From NCBI GenBank assembly GCA_020634975.1, contig JACKAQ010000003.1:410798-474797 (forward strand): a stretch of DNA of 64,000 nt, written 5' to 3'. Position numbers and translations under genes: made by a program. This DNA is from JACKAQ01 sp020634975 [NCBI: Calditrichia bacterium]. GTDB taxonomy: Bacteria > Calditrichota > Calditrichia > RBG-13-44-9. The notes under the pieces were generated by a model. That model made no database searches. It saw nothing but the letters and a program-made list of their open reading frames with translations, and was not told where the DNA came from. Every line of letters starts with the position of its first letter. The stretch's first letter is position 1. Below are positions 41,760 to 50,918 of the stretch, piece after piece.

Positions 41760-43112
41760 ATGCAAAAAAATCCACTGATCATTGTGGAAGATAACGAAGC
41801 GATGCGACTGGGCATGACCGAGAGTTTACGCCGCGCCGGATACGATGTTTTCGATTTTCCGGATGCCAGAACCGCGCTTGATTTTTTTGCGCGCCAGCCG
41901 GTGCCGCTGCTCATCAGCGATCTGAAAATGGCGGGGATGAGCGGGATGGAATTGCTCAAACAGCTCAAAAATCAATCGCCGCAAACGGAGTTGATCATGG
42001 TTTCTGCCTTCGGTACGGTAGAAGTTGCGGTGGAAGCCATGCAATTTGGTGCGCTGGATTTTCTGACCAAACCGTTTTCGATGGAAGAATTGCGCATCCG
42101 CGTACAGCGGGCATTTGAAAAAATTCAGCAAAAACAGCAATTTGAGCGATTGCTGGAACAGCACCATTTGCTGCAGGATGAGCAATTTGGTGATATGATC
42201 GGCACATCGCCGGTGATGCAGCGGGTGTTCGATCTCATCCAGCGCGTCGCAAAAGAGGACAGCGCCATCCTCATTGAAGGCGAAAGCGGCACCGGAAAAG
42301 AGCTGGTCGCCCGTGCGATCCACAAAAATAGCGACCGCGCCGACAAACCGTTTGTGCGCGTCAACTGCGGCGCACTGAACGACAACTTGCTGGAAAGCGA
42401 ATTGTTCGGTCACGAAAAAGGTGCGTTCACCGGCGCAATCAAACGCAAAAAAGGGCGGTTCGAACTGGCAGATAGCGGCACGCTGTTTCTCGATGAAATC
42501 GGCGATATCTCCCAAAACATGCAAGTTAAACTATTGCGTGTGTTGCAAGAAGGCGAATTCGAGCGGGTTGGCGGTGAAACCACCCTTTCGGTGGATGTGC
42601 GGATCATCAGCGCGACCCATCGCAACCTGCCAAAATTGGTGATGAACAGCGATTTCCGGGAAGATTTGTATTACCGGCTGAGCGTCATTCCCATCCAGTT
42701 GCCGCCGCTTCGCGAGCGAAAAGACGACATCCCGGCGCTGGTTCAGCATTTTTTGAACAGACGGAATCGCGGCAAAAGCATTTCGCAGGAAGGAATGAAT
42801 TTGCTGATCGAATACAGTTGGCCCGGCAACATTCGCGAGCTGGAAAATGTGTTGGAACGGCTGGCGGTCATCTCACCGCAACCGCTGATCGAACCGCAAC
42901 TGATTGCCCAGCAACTCGGGCGCGGTGTGGGCATGTCCGCCGTCAATCAATACGAAAATTTGCCGCTGGATGACGCGGTCAACGCATTCGAAAAAAACCT
43001 GATCATTCACGCGCTCAAAAAAGCGCAGGGTGTCAAAAACCAGGCGGCAAAAATGTTGGGCATCCGCACCAGCACGTTGTATTACAAATTGGAAAAATAC
43101 GGATTAAATTGA
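41760..43112 (+). CDS. NtrC-family sigma-54-dependent response regulator
   Basis: A 450-residue activator with three domains. The receiver has the phospho-acceptor Asp54 in LLISDLKMAGMSG and Lys104 in TKPFS. The AAA+ domain has Walker A GESGTGKE (174-181), the sigma-54-contacting GAFTGA (221-226), Walker B TLFLDEIGDIS and the arginine finger region in FREDLYYRLSVIPI. The C-terminal Fis-type helix-turn-helix is NQAAKMLGIRTSTLYYKLEKYGL. It is driven by the kinase at 39527 and activates sigma-54 promoters such as that at 38449 (inferred). Its stop overlaps the next ATG by one base. Confidence 0.96.
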   Translation: MQKNPLIIVEDNEAMRLGMTESLRRAGYDVFDFPDARTALDFFARQPVPLLISDLKMAGMSGMELLKQLKNQSPQTELIMVSAFGTVEVAVEAMQFGALDFLTKPFSMEELRIRVQRAFEKIQQKQQFERLLEQHHLLQDEQFGDMIGTSPVMQRVFDLIQRVAKEDSAILIEGESGTGKELVARAIHKNSDRADKPFVRVNCGALNDNLLESELFGHEKGAFTGAIKRKKGRFELADSGTLFLDEIGDISQNMQVKLLRVLQEGEFERVGGETTLSVDVRIISATHRNLPKLVMNSDFREDLYYRLSVIPIQLPPLRERKDDIPALVQHFLNRRNRGKSISQEGMNLLIEYSWPGNIRELENVLERLAVISPQPLIEPQLIAQQLGRGVGMSAVNQYENLPLDDAVNAFEKNLIIHALKKAQGVKNQAAKMLGIRTSTLYYKLEKYGLN

Positions 43113-44152
43113 TGAATTTTCAGCTAAAAAATGCGCACCAAACAGTGAAACAACGCCGATTTTTGCGATTGGTTCTGGCTGTATTATTGCTGTTTTCCAA
43201 CGCGATTTTCGCCCAAAATATCCCGGAATTGCTCGGCGAATACCGGCATCTTGATCTGCAAATTCAGCAACGCACCGCGGCCATCGATTCGCTGAACGGG
43301 TTGCTGGCTCAACAAACCGCGCGGATCGATCAGGAAAAGCAGGCATCATCACCGGATAAATCCACGCTGCGCGAACAGATGGCGGAAGGGTTGGAACTGA
43401 GCGAAAGCATCAACCGGCAACGTCAGCAATTGCAACAGTTACAGCAGAAATTCAACATCTGCCAATCGAAACTCGCGGCGCGATTTGCCGCACGAATTGA
43501 TTCGCTGAAAGCGCTGCAAAACGACGCCAGTTTTTCCGGCGATGAAACCGCGTTGCAGGAATCGATCGTTTCCGCGACGGCAAATTATTTGTTCTTCTCC
43601 CCTATTTTTCGCGAGCTGCCGTTTGATCCCCAAAAAATTGCCGGGATGGAACCGGCTACCACCAGCGATTCGCTGGAACGCGGACTGATGCGTGATTATC
43701 TGGCAACCGCCGAAAAAGGCGTCGATGAACGGCTGGCAATCATCCGGAACGATCGCCGGAAACTGGAAAGCACCATCAAATTATCCCGCAAAGCCGAAGA
43801 ATTTTTGAGCGATGTTTCCGACGAAAATTACAGCCTTTTTGCCCAGGGAATGATCAGCTCGCAACGCAACGAAGCGTTCGCAACCACCGAAAGAGATAAC
43901 CTGCCCACAAACGGTTTTTCGCCGATGGATTTTTCCGCCAAACAATTGGAAAATATCAGTATTTTTTTCGCACAGTTGGGTGTCGATCGACCCGCTTCCG
44001 CCGAACAATCTTTCAAAATGGCTATCGAATCCGGCAGTGAATTTGTATCTTTGGAAGACTATCTGGATTTGCTGAAAACGGCTGAAACGCGACTCGAAAC
44101 GTTTCACAAAGCCATAACCAAAAAACTGGAAGCGAAGGATGTCGCGCAATAA
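43112..44152 (+). CDS. Periplasmic coiled-coil protein of the two-component operon
   Basis: A 346-residue exported protein: signal peptide (RLVLAVLLLFSNAIFAQ), then a Gln- and Leu-rich coiled coil (about 35-120, with RQQLQQLQQKFNICQSKLAA), a helical middle and a C-terminal helical segment. No family is recognised. The ATG overlaps the activator stop as TGATG, and the stop overlaps the next ATG as TAATG, so the three genes are translationally coupled. Position suggests it is controlled with, or senses for, the two-component system. Confidence 0.75.
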   Translation: MNFQLKNAHQTVKQRRFLRLVLAVLLLFSNAIFAQNIPELLGEYRHLDLQIQQRTAAIDSLNGLLAQQTARIDQEKQASSPDKSTLREQMAEGLELSESINRQRQQLQQLQQKFNICQSKLAARFAARIDSLKALQNDASFSGDETALQESIVSATANYLFFSPIFRELPFDPQKIAGMEPATTSDSLERGLMRDYLATAEKGVDERLAIIRNDRRKLESTIKLSRKAEEFLSDVSDENYSLFAQGMISSQRNEAFATTERDNLPTNGFSPMDFSAKQLENISIFFAQLGVDRPASAEQSFKMAIESGSEFVSLEDYLDLLKTAETRLETFHKAITKKLEAKDVAQ

Positions 44153-45177
44153 TGCATTTTACACCGGCACGATGGACATTTTTTCTGTGCTGCCTTTGCT
44201 ATTTCGGTGCTGCGCAAACGGCTTCATCTCCCCTTTTAAATTACCGCATCAGTGTGGAATCGGGCTGGACGAGCGCCCATTTATCCTCACTCGATAACGA
44301 TATTTCCCCCACTGTTCGCCTCAACGGAAAATTTTCGATCCGCAAAAAATCGCGTGCATTTGCGTGGCAGTTGAACGGACAATTTCGCCCGGAACTGTTT
44401 CTCTCCGGCGATGTGCCGACCCATTTGAAATATGGCGTTGCCGGAAAAATTGAGCGCAATTTTCGCAAATGGCACTGGATTTTTTCCGCATCGGCAGATG
44501 CCCGGCGACTGTCGATCGCTTTTCAAACCTTCACGCTGCAAAAATGGAGCGCGGAAACCCAACTGATCTGGCAGATAAATCCGCGAACACAGCTAAAATT
44601 CGGCAGCGGTGCGGATTTGCTGAACGCCAAAAATATTCTGGAAAACCGCATGACCGCCGGACGATTTTTTGTGATATGGCAACGACAATTCTCCCGGGTG
44701 TTTCGCGGGCAAATGGGGTTTACCGGCGATCCTTTTGTGATCGAAGAATCATTTTCCGGTGCGTCAAACACCGGTTACCGGATAGGTGCTGTAGTTTCCA
44801 TAACCCGCCAAAAAACATGGATTTGGCAGATGCGATATCACGGCATTTTGCACCATTCGGAATTTACGCAATCACCTTCCAGCGAACATTGGCTGCATCT
44901 GTTGACCGGGCGAATTTTCGCCAACAACTGGTCCGTTTTATTTCTCGCGGATTATCGTTTCCGCAAATTCACATTTGTCGAAAACGCCCCGCTAAATCTG
45001 CTCTACAGCCCTTACGATGACGATCGAAAAGTGTATCTCAAAATCGAAAAAGATTTTTCGAACACCAGCCAACTGTTTTTTTTGTTCGGTTACCAGAGTG
45101 AGGATTTGTTCAATTTGCAATCGCGGTATTACGGTTGGCGTGGGTTAATCGGCGTGGAATTTGGTAAATCACGGTAA
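44152..45177 (+). CDS. Probable outer-membrane beta-barrel protein
   Basis: A 341-residue exported protein with a short signal peptide (FFLCCLCYFGAAQT) and many alternating hydrophobic/polar strands rich in Trp, Phe and Tyr (RAFAWQLNGQFRPELF, WIWQMRYHGILHHSEF, YYGWRGLIGVEFGKSR). This fits an outer-membrane barrel, but no named family applies and the C-terminus lacks the usual final Phe. It overlaps the coiled-coil gene by one base. The two may form an envelope assembly regulated by sigma-54; this rests only on the operon. Confidence 0.65.
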   Translation: MHFTPARWTFFLCCLCYFGAAQTASSPLLNYRISVESGWTSAHLSSLDNDISPTVRLNGKFSIRKKSRAFAWQLNGQFRPELFLSGDVPTHLKYGVAGKIERNFRKWHWIFSASADARRLSIAFQTFTLQKWSAETQLIWQINPRTQLKFGSGADLLNAKNILENRMTAGRFFVIWQRQFSRVFRGQMGFTGDPFVIEESFSGASNTGYRIGAVVSITRQKTWIWQMRYHGILHHSEFTQSPSSEHWLHLLTGRIFANNWSVLFLADYRFRKFTFVENAPLNLLYSPYDDDRKVYLKIEKDFSNTSQLFFLFGYQSEDLFNLQSRYYGWRGLIGVEFGKSR

Positions 45178-45330
45178 AACAATCTCTCCCCCCGGCATTG
45201 ATAAACATTAAAAACTTCTAAATTTTCCTACCCAAAATAATGCTTTGGCGCACGTTCAAAATTCAATTGTGCAGTATATATGTTTCATGTGTTTTAGTGT
45301 ATAGACATATATTTTACAAAAGGAGCGAAA

Positions 45331-46752
45331 ATGCGCAGGTGTCCAAACTGCAGTGCGATCAATGAGGATCATTATATTCGATGTTATAACTGTTTTCACT
45401 CGTTTCTTTCAAGCCCGCAACAACAAACAGTCACAGGTACACCCCGGCAAAACGTAAATCCAAACGGCTCCCCCAGCCAATTTCAGGAAAATTTTGTTCA
45501 GCAAGTGCAGCCGCAACAACCCGCACCACAGTTTTTTGCGCAACCAAATGGCAGCGCGGCAACAACGGTTGTTCCTGTTACAACGGATAGCAAAAAAACC
45601 ATTCTTCTGGTTTTGCTGATGGTTTCAGTGATTATTGCAGCAGGTGTTTGGTATTTCGTACATGTTAAACATCAGCGAGAACAACAGGTTACGGCATTAT
45701 TTGCACTCGCAGAAAGCACGTTTAAACGGAACGATTATCCTAAAGCTTCGGAATTGTTTCAGCAATTTGTGCTGCAACATCCGGATAATTCGCTGAGCGA
45801 ATTGGCACAACAGCGACTGGATGCCATCGCATTAATGGAAACAGAGGCACAAAAGCAACGTGCCGGACGCAGCCAGCAAATTGAAGAAACACTGAAACGC
45901 GCCCAAATTGCAATGAATTTGCGACGCTACATCACACCGGAAAATGACAACGCGTTGACCCATATCCGGGCAGTATTAGCCATCGATCCGTTCCAAAAAC
46001 AGGCGTTGGATATGCTGAACACGATTGGCAATTTTTACCGCACGGAAGCTGAACGCGATTTTAATCGCGGTCGTTACGAGCGCGCCAAAAATTATTATGA
46101 AAACATTCAGGTTGTTTATCCGGGTGATGAATCCGCAGGAGAGCAGATTGCCAAAATTGACGATTTGATCAATGAGGAAATCAATCGCCGCAGACAAATT
46201 GCCCGGCAAAACGCAGCATCTCAACAGGTTGCCCGCAGCGAACAACCGGCAACCAACCCGGTCTCCAAAACTGCACCGCAACAAAATTTACCGGCAGAAA
46301 AACCAGCCGAAAATCCAGCATCAAACGATACGGGCTCCCAGCCATTGGCATCTTTAAACAACACTATTTTACCGCCGAATACCCCTGTTTCAACACCTGT
46401 GGATCCGGTGGAAACGAAACCGGCAAATGCCGATTCCGCATCGCTGAATGCAGTGCCCGAAATAATTTCGGTTGACGAAAGCCAGATCGACGGTGGTAAA
46501 AAAGTTCTCCTTCGCAAAGCTGAGCCGGTTGTTCCCCGCAGTTGGAATTACGGCGGTTTTTCCCGCGTTCGGGCAATCTGCACCGTCGGCACGGACGGAC
46601 AGGTAGAAAACGTGGAAATCCTTACACCTGCTAAATATCGTAGGCTCAATGATTTAACAACCGAAACTTTATTGAAATACCAATACAAACCCGCCACCTT
46701 CAACGGCTTGCCAACACGCTTCAAAACTGTTGAAGAAATCGTTTACAAATAA
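45331..46752 (+). CDS. Zinc-ribbon/transmembrane/TPR/TonB-like protein
   Basis: A 473-residue protein of unusual order. Residues 4-21 form a zinc ribbon (CPNC...CYNC: Cys4, Cys7, Cys18, Cys21). A Gln/Pro-rich linker follows, then one membrane helix (about 91-110), TPR-like helices (VTALFALAESTFKRNDYPKA, then RDFNRGRYERAKNYYE), a Pro/Asn-rich linker, and a C-terminal TonB-like domain (RVRAICTVGTDGQVENVEIL ... TETLLKYQYKPATFNGLPTR). The ribbon is probably cytoplasmic and the TPR/TonB part periplasmic. It could carry energy or link inner and outer membranes. A porin and a PstS-like protein follow on the same strand. Confidence 0.75.
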   Translation: MRRCPNCSAINEDHYIRCYNCFHSFLSSPQQQTVTGTPRQNVNPNGSPSQFQENFVQQVQPQQPAPQFFAQPNGSAATTVVPVTTDSKKTILLVLLMVSVIIAAGVWYFVHVKHQREQQVTALFALAESTFKRNDYPKASELFQQFVLQHPDNSLSELAQQRLDAIALMETEAQKQRAGRSQQIEETLKRAQIAMNLRRYITPENDNALTHIRAVLAIDPFQKQALDMLNTIGNFYRTEAERDFNRGRYERAKNYYENIQVVYPGDESAGEQIAKIDDLINEEINRRRQIARQNAASQQVARSEQPATNPVSKTAPQQNLPAEKPAENPASNDTGSQPLASLNNTILPPNTPVSTPVDPVETKPANADSASLNAVPEIISVDESQIDGGKKVLLRKAEPVVPRSWNYGGFSRVRAICTVGTDGQVENVEILTPAKYRRLNDLTTETLLKYQYKPATFNGLPTRFKTVEEIVYK

Positions 46753-46785
46753 CACAAAAGCTCAATCCATTCAAGGAGGATTCGA

Positions 46786-47886
46786 ATGAACGGAACCATC
46801 GGGGCAAAACTCCGAAGCGGGATTTTATGCTTTATCCTGCTCATTTGCGCAACCGGAACCACTTCGGCACAGTGGAACTGGTGGAATTTTTATGATATTT
46901 CTTACCAATTTTCGCCATCAGAAAACGCGAGTCGCTCGTTGAAAAACGGCGCATTTGTGTTGGGGCAATATGATTTGTTTACGTCATACAATATCGATAA
47001 CCGCATCGAAGTGTTGGCGGAATTGGTGTTCGAAGCGCCGGGCGGTGAACTGGAAGTGGATTTGGAACGATTGCTCATCAGCTATACGTTTATCGATTTG
47101 CTGACGCTGGAAGTCGGTCGTGGACACTCGCCATTGGGTTATTACGGCAACACGTTTCACCACGGGCGACAGTTGGAATCGACCATCAACCGGCCACTGA
47201 TTTTGGAATTTGAAGATGAAGGCGGATTGGTGCCGGCGCATAATGTTGGAATGTGGCTGCGCGGTTTCACTGCCGGAAACGCCGGTGTAATGGATTACAC
47301 CATCGGTGTTGCCAACGGACAACAGATCGATGCGGATCATGGTGAGCTTGCCCTCAATTTAAATGAAGATGACAACCCGAACAAAATTCTATTTGGCAAA
47401 CTGAATCTGGAACCGGCAATTTTGGGCGGTTTGGGCATCGGTGGATCATTCTATCGCGGAAAAGTGAACGGATTTAGCGAGCTTTCCGAATCACCGGTTA
47501 TCGATCTCGACCAGAATATTTTTGGTGCGCACCTCTTTTACGATATTTTGCCAGTGCAAATTCTTGCTGAATATTATAATGTAAACAGCAAAGATATGCT
47601 GGATACGGCAAAACCCAGCTACAACTCCACCGGTTATTTTGCTCAGGCAGCATATGAATTCAAGGAAAAAATTCGCCCGTATGCCCGTATAGAAGAACTG
47701 GCTCCTGAAATGGGCGACCCGTATGGCAACACACTCATCGGCACGGAAGATGTCCAGCGGATTACCGGCGGTGTGCGGTTTAATATTTCCACCCAAAGCT
47801 CAATCAAACTGGAAGCCATTACCCAAAAATTTGGTGATAACGATAGCTATCTGATCATCGGAACGCAGTGGGCAGTGGTATTTTAA
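46786..47886 (+). CDS. Outer-membrane porin-like barrel
   Basis: A 366-residue exported barrel. The signal peptide is FILLICATGTTSAQ. The mature part has the phosphate-selective porin or general porin style: YDISYQFSPSENASRSLKNG, LEVGRGHSPLGYYGNTFHHG, and ending in ITQKFGDNDSYLIIGTQWAVVF with terminal Phe. AGGAGG precedes the ATG. It lies 33 bases after the TonB-like gene and 52 before the PstS-like gene, and may be the outer-membrane partner of both. The substrate is unknown. Confidence 0.78.
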   Translation: MNGTIGAKLRSGILCFILLICATGTTSAQWNWWNFYDISYQFSPSENASRSLKNGAFVLGQYDLFTSYNIDNRIEVLAELVFEAPGGELEVDLERLLISYTFIDLLTLEVGRGHSPLGYYGNTFHHGRQLESTINRPLILEFEDEGGLVPAHNVGMWLRGFTAGNAGVMDYTIGVANGQQIDADHGELALNLNEDDNPNKILFGKLNLEPAILGGLGIGGSFYRGKVNGFSELSESPVIDLDQNIFGAHLFYDILPVQILAEYYNVNSKDMLDTAKPSYNSTGYFAQAAYEFKEKIRPYARIEELAPEMGDPYGNTLIGTEDVQRITGGVRFNISTQSSIKLEAITQKFGDNDSYLIIGTQWAVVF

Positions 47887-47938
47887 ATGATTGAAAAACA
47901 AATGATTAGGACGATCAGCCTATTAACAGGAGCCAACA

Positions 47939-48400
47939 ATGAATAAACTATTGATACTTGCGACCATTCTGTGTTTTTTTGCGTCGCCATGCTTCTCGCA
48001 GGATAAACCTGCCGGTGAAACCAGCAAAGAAACGTTGGTGTTCATCGTTAACTCGGAAGCACCAATCTGGAAGGACATGAACGCAAAAGACATTAAAAAC
48101 ATATTTCTCGGAAAAATTAAAAACCGGGACAGCATCCACATTTTACCCACCATTCGCCATAATGAAGATCTCAAAAATGAATTTTTGGATCTATACATCG
48201 GGCTTTCGGCCAACCGATTCAAATCGTATTGGGTGAAAGCTGTTTTTTCGAAAGGTGGCGAGCGCCCAAAAGAATTCGAATCGCTGGACGAACTGCTGAA
48301 TTTTATCGGTGAACATACCGGGGCAATCGGTTTTGCCCGGAACAGCGAAATTGAGGAATTACCGGATGGTGTGAAAACACTGACGATTCAGCCAGAATAA
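47939..48400 (+). CDS. Short PstS-like periplasmic binding protein
   Basis: A 153-residue exported protein with signal peptide LLILATILCFFASPCFSQ. It matches the short phosphate-binding-type (PBP superfamily) proteins: VFIVNSEAPIWKDMNAKDIK, NIFLGKIKN..... and FKSYWVKAVFSKGGERPKEFES with GAIGFARN. It is much shorter than PstS and may only contact, not fully enclose, a ligand. A terminator follows at 48449. Association with the porin suggests anion or phosphate uptake; this is inference. Confidence 0.8.
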   Translation: MNKLLILATILCFFASPCFSQDKPAGETSKETLVFIVNSEAPIWKDMNAKDIKNIFLGKIKNRDSIHILPTIRHNEDLKNEFLDLYIGLSANRFKSYWVKAVFSKGGERPKEFESLDELLNFIGEHTGAIGFARNSEIEELPDGVKTLTIQPE

Positions 48401-48448
48401 CACTTTTTTAACACGGATGGGTTCACCGGAAGGGATATTCCGGATTTC

Positions 48449-48482
48449 AATCGTCTGTCGGCAACGGCAGGCGATTTTTTTT
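48449..48482 (+). terminator. Rho-independent terminator
   Basis: An 11-base-pair stem with some G-T pairs around GGCAAC (48449-48476) is followed by a run of T, after the PstS-like gene. The stem shares TCTGTC and the AACGGCAG core with the terminator at 49398. Confidence 0.8.
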
Positions 48483-48677
48483 GTCAGGGAATCATCCGTT
48501 TGGCAATACGATATATTTTTATCGCAACACCTGCGGCTAAATCCAATTATTTTTTATTATCAAATAAAATCCATAGCGATAGGTATTGAACTTATGCAAT
48601 AATGTGGTATATTCTACACGTCATATAACAAGCAGCTATTTGCTTTATTCATTATCAACCCATTATTGGAGAAATTT

Positions 48678-49367
48678 ATGAAAAAGTATGGTGCAGAGTT
48701 TATCGGGACGTTCTGGCTGGTACTTGGCGGCTGCGGCAGCGCAGTGTTGGCTGCGGCGTTTCCGAATGTTGGGATCGGTTTGCTCGGTGTTTCGTTCGCA
48801 TTTGGCTTAACCGTGCTGACAATGGCTTTCGCTATCGGGCATATTTCCGGCTGTCACCTGAATCCGGCGGTTTCGATCGGGCTTTGGGCTGGCGGTCGCT
48901 TTGATACAAAAGATTTGCTGCCGTATATCGTAGCACAAGTTGCTGGTGCAATTGCTGCCGGCGGTGTTTTATATGTGATTGCCAGCGGGCAAACGGGCTT
49001 CAGCCTTTCCGGCGGTTTTGCATCTAACGGTTACGGCAGCCACTCGCCGGGCGGATATAGTATGCTGGCTGCGTTGGTTACCGAAATCGTGATGACAATG
49101 ATGTTCCTTTTTGTCATCCTCGGTGCCACGGATAAACGGGCGCCCAAAGGCTTTGCACCAATTGCCATCGGGCTTTGCCTGACGCTGATTCACCTAATCA
49201 GCATCCCGGTTACCAACACATCGGTTAATCCGGCACGGAGCACCGGCGTTGCCCTGTTCGCCGGCGATTGGGCGATTTCCCAACTGTGGTTGTTTTGGGT
49301 AGCGCCAATTATCGGCGGTGTTTTGGGTGCGGTAATTTATCGCTTCATCGGGAACGATAACGATTAG
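48678..49367 (+). CDS. aqpZ: Aquaporin Z
   Basis: A 229-residue water channel with six membrane helices. Both NPA boxes are present, [16 protein letters not shown] and [16 protein letters not shown]. The selectivity filter residues fit a water-specific channel: His in the LIHLISIP region, a Cys-free second half and Arg after the second NPA. The ATG at 48678 is preceded by GGAG; a TTG 12 bases upstream would put this site inside the gene. It is a single gene ended by a clear terminator. Confidence 0.95.
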   Translation: MKKYGAEFIGTFWLVLGGCGSAVLAAAFPNVGIGLLGVSFAFGLTVLTMAFAIGHISGCHLNPAVSIGLWAGGRFDTKDLLPYIVAQVAGAIAAGGVLYVIASGQTGFSLSGGFASNGYGSHSPGGYSMLAALVTEIVMTMMFLFVILGATDKRAPKGFAPIAIGLCLTLIHLISIPVTNTSVNPARSTGVALFAGDWAISQLWLFWVAPIIGGVLGAVIYRFIGNDND

Positions 49368-49397
49368 ACTATTTACCAGAGCGAATTGATTTTTTTC

Positions 49398-49429
49398 AAC
49401 GTCTGTCAGTAACGGCAGACGTTTTTTTT
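49398..49429 (+). terminator. Rho-independent terminator of aqpZ
   Basis: AACGTCTGTC at 49398-49407 pairs with GGCAGACGTT at 49414-49423 (one G-T pair), loop AGTAAC, followed by a run of eight T counting the last stem bases. Confidence 0.88.
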
Positions 49430-49626
49430 GTGCTCAAATCAAATTGTTATTAAAATAATAATCGCTATCAAATTAATAACTTTTTCACAACCAACCGTTA
49501 ACGCTAACCTACCCGAATAGATCATTTAGCAACTATTTCCCGTTGGTATAATTTTTGAACGAATACTGCGGTATCAATTGAGGTATCCAAATTATACCCG
49601 AAACCTTATAAAAAAGGTGAAACATC

Positions 49627-50901
49627 GTGAAATTCGCACTCGGTAATTTCTTCCTTTGTTTAATGCTTATCGTTAGTTGCTCTGAAAAATCGGCAACGGA
49701 ACCCCAAAATAATCCCCCGGCAGTTTTCGAAACCCCGCAAGTTGTGATCGGGAAAATGATGCGCGGCATCAACATTGGCAACACGCTGGAACCGCCAACA
49801 GAAGGTGGTTGGAATAACGGCCCGTTGGAAGAAGTTTATTTTGATGATTACAAATCCGCCGGATTTACATGTGTTCGCGTTCCCGTTCGCTGGGAAAAAC
49901 ATGCGGCAACTACCGCACCGTATGCGATTGATGCGGATTGGCTTGATCGCATTGAGCAAGTGGTGGATTGGGGATTGGCGCGCGACCTGTATATTATTCT
50001 CAACGCGCATCACGAATGGTGGCTGGTGAACAATTACGCCAACGCCGATACGCTGGCGCGGTTCGAGAGCATCTGGCAGCAGATTGCCGATCGCTTCAAA
50101 GATAAATCCCCCAAATTATTATTTGAAATCATCAACGAACCGCACGGCATGACCCAGGCGCAACTGAACGAGCTGAATGGCAACATTCTCACAATCATTC
50201 GTGCGGAAAACCCGCAGCGGATTGTGATTTTCGGTGGTCACGAGTGGGCGGGCGCCGCTCAACTGTTGACCGCAGCCGTTCCCAATGACGATTACCTGAT
50301 GGGCTATTATCACTCCTACGACCCCTGGAATTTTGCCGGTGAAGCCAACGGCTTTTGGGGAACATTCGACGATATCGCAGCCGTAAAGGCGCAATTTTCG
50401 AGCGTGGCAAACTGGTCGAATGCCAGAAATATTCCTGCAATGATCAGCGAATTTGGCGCCGTCCGCAATTGCGATTACAACTCCCGCATGATGCATTATT
50501 ACACATACGTTGAACAGGCGCTCACCAACGGCATCGCCTTTATGGCATGGGACGATGGCGGCGATTTCGGGATTTACGACCGGACAAACCGGACCTGGTC
50601 GGAGGTAAAAGATATCCTGATTTACGGGCATCCGAACGGTCCGGTGTTGACTGAAGCGACCTATTTGGGCAACGCAACGGTGTATCTGCAATGGCAAAAC
50701 CGTTCCTCCGCTATCAACCAGATTATCGTTGAACGCAAATCCGACACATCGGATTTTACCGAAATTGCCCGGCTCGGCGCTGCCGCAATTGACTATCGCG
50801 ACACCGCCGCCGGCAGCGGTAGCCAATACTATCGTGTGATTTACAAATTCAGCGATCAATCGGATATGTATTCCAATCCGATGGTTGTCCAAACGCCATA
50901 A
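49627..50901 (+). CDS. GH5 cellulase/glucanase lipoprotein
   Basis: A 424-residue lipoprotein enzyme: signal ending IVSC (Cys18), a Ser/Glu/Pro-rich linker, a GH5 barrel (about 40-340) and a C-terminal fibronectin-type module. INIGNTLEPP is the typical N-terminal motif. The acid/base is Glu171 in EIINEPHG and the nucleophile Glu275 in ISEFGA; His and Trp residues line the cleft (AHHEWW). GH5 members of this form cut beta-1,4- or other beta-glucans. The start is GTG. It is the first of three lipoprotein glycosidases in a row. Confidence 0.9.
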   Translation: MKFALGNFFLCLMLIVSCSEKSATEPQNNPPAVFETPQVVIGKMMRGINIGNTLEPPTEGGWNNGPLEEVYFDDYKSAGFTCVRVPVRWEKHAATTAPYAIDADWLDRIEQVVDWGLARDLYIILNAHHEWWLVNNYANADTLARFESIWQQIADRFKDKSPKLLFEIINEPHGMTQAQLNELNGNILTIIRAENPQRIVIFGGHEWAGAAQLLTAAVPNDDYLMGYYHSYDPWNFAGEANGFWGTFDDIAAVKAQFSSVANWSNARNIPAMISEFGAVRNCDYNSRMMHYYTYVEQALTNGIAFMAWDDGGDFGIYDRTNRTWSEVKDILIYGHPNGPVLTEATYLGNATVYLQWQNRSSAINQIIVERKSDTSDFTEIARLGAAAIDYRDTAAGSGSQYYRVIYKFSDQSDMYSNPMVVQTP

Positions 50902-50918
50902 TGTAAAGGAAATGCTTT

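Noticed and set aside
45235-45265. Sigma-54 promoter upstream of the zinc-ribbon gene (TTTGGCGCACG)
   Set aside because: The GC element is missing at ten bases from the GG.
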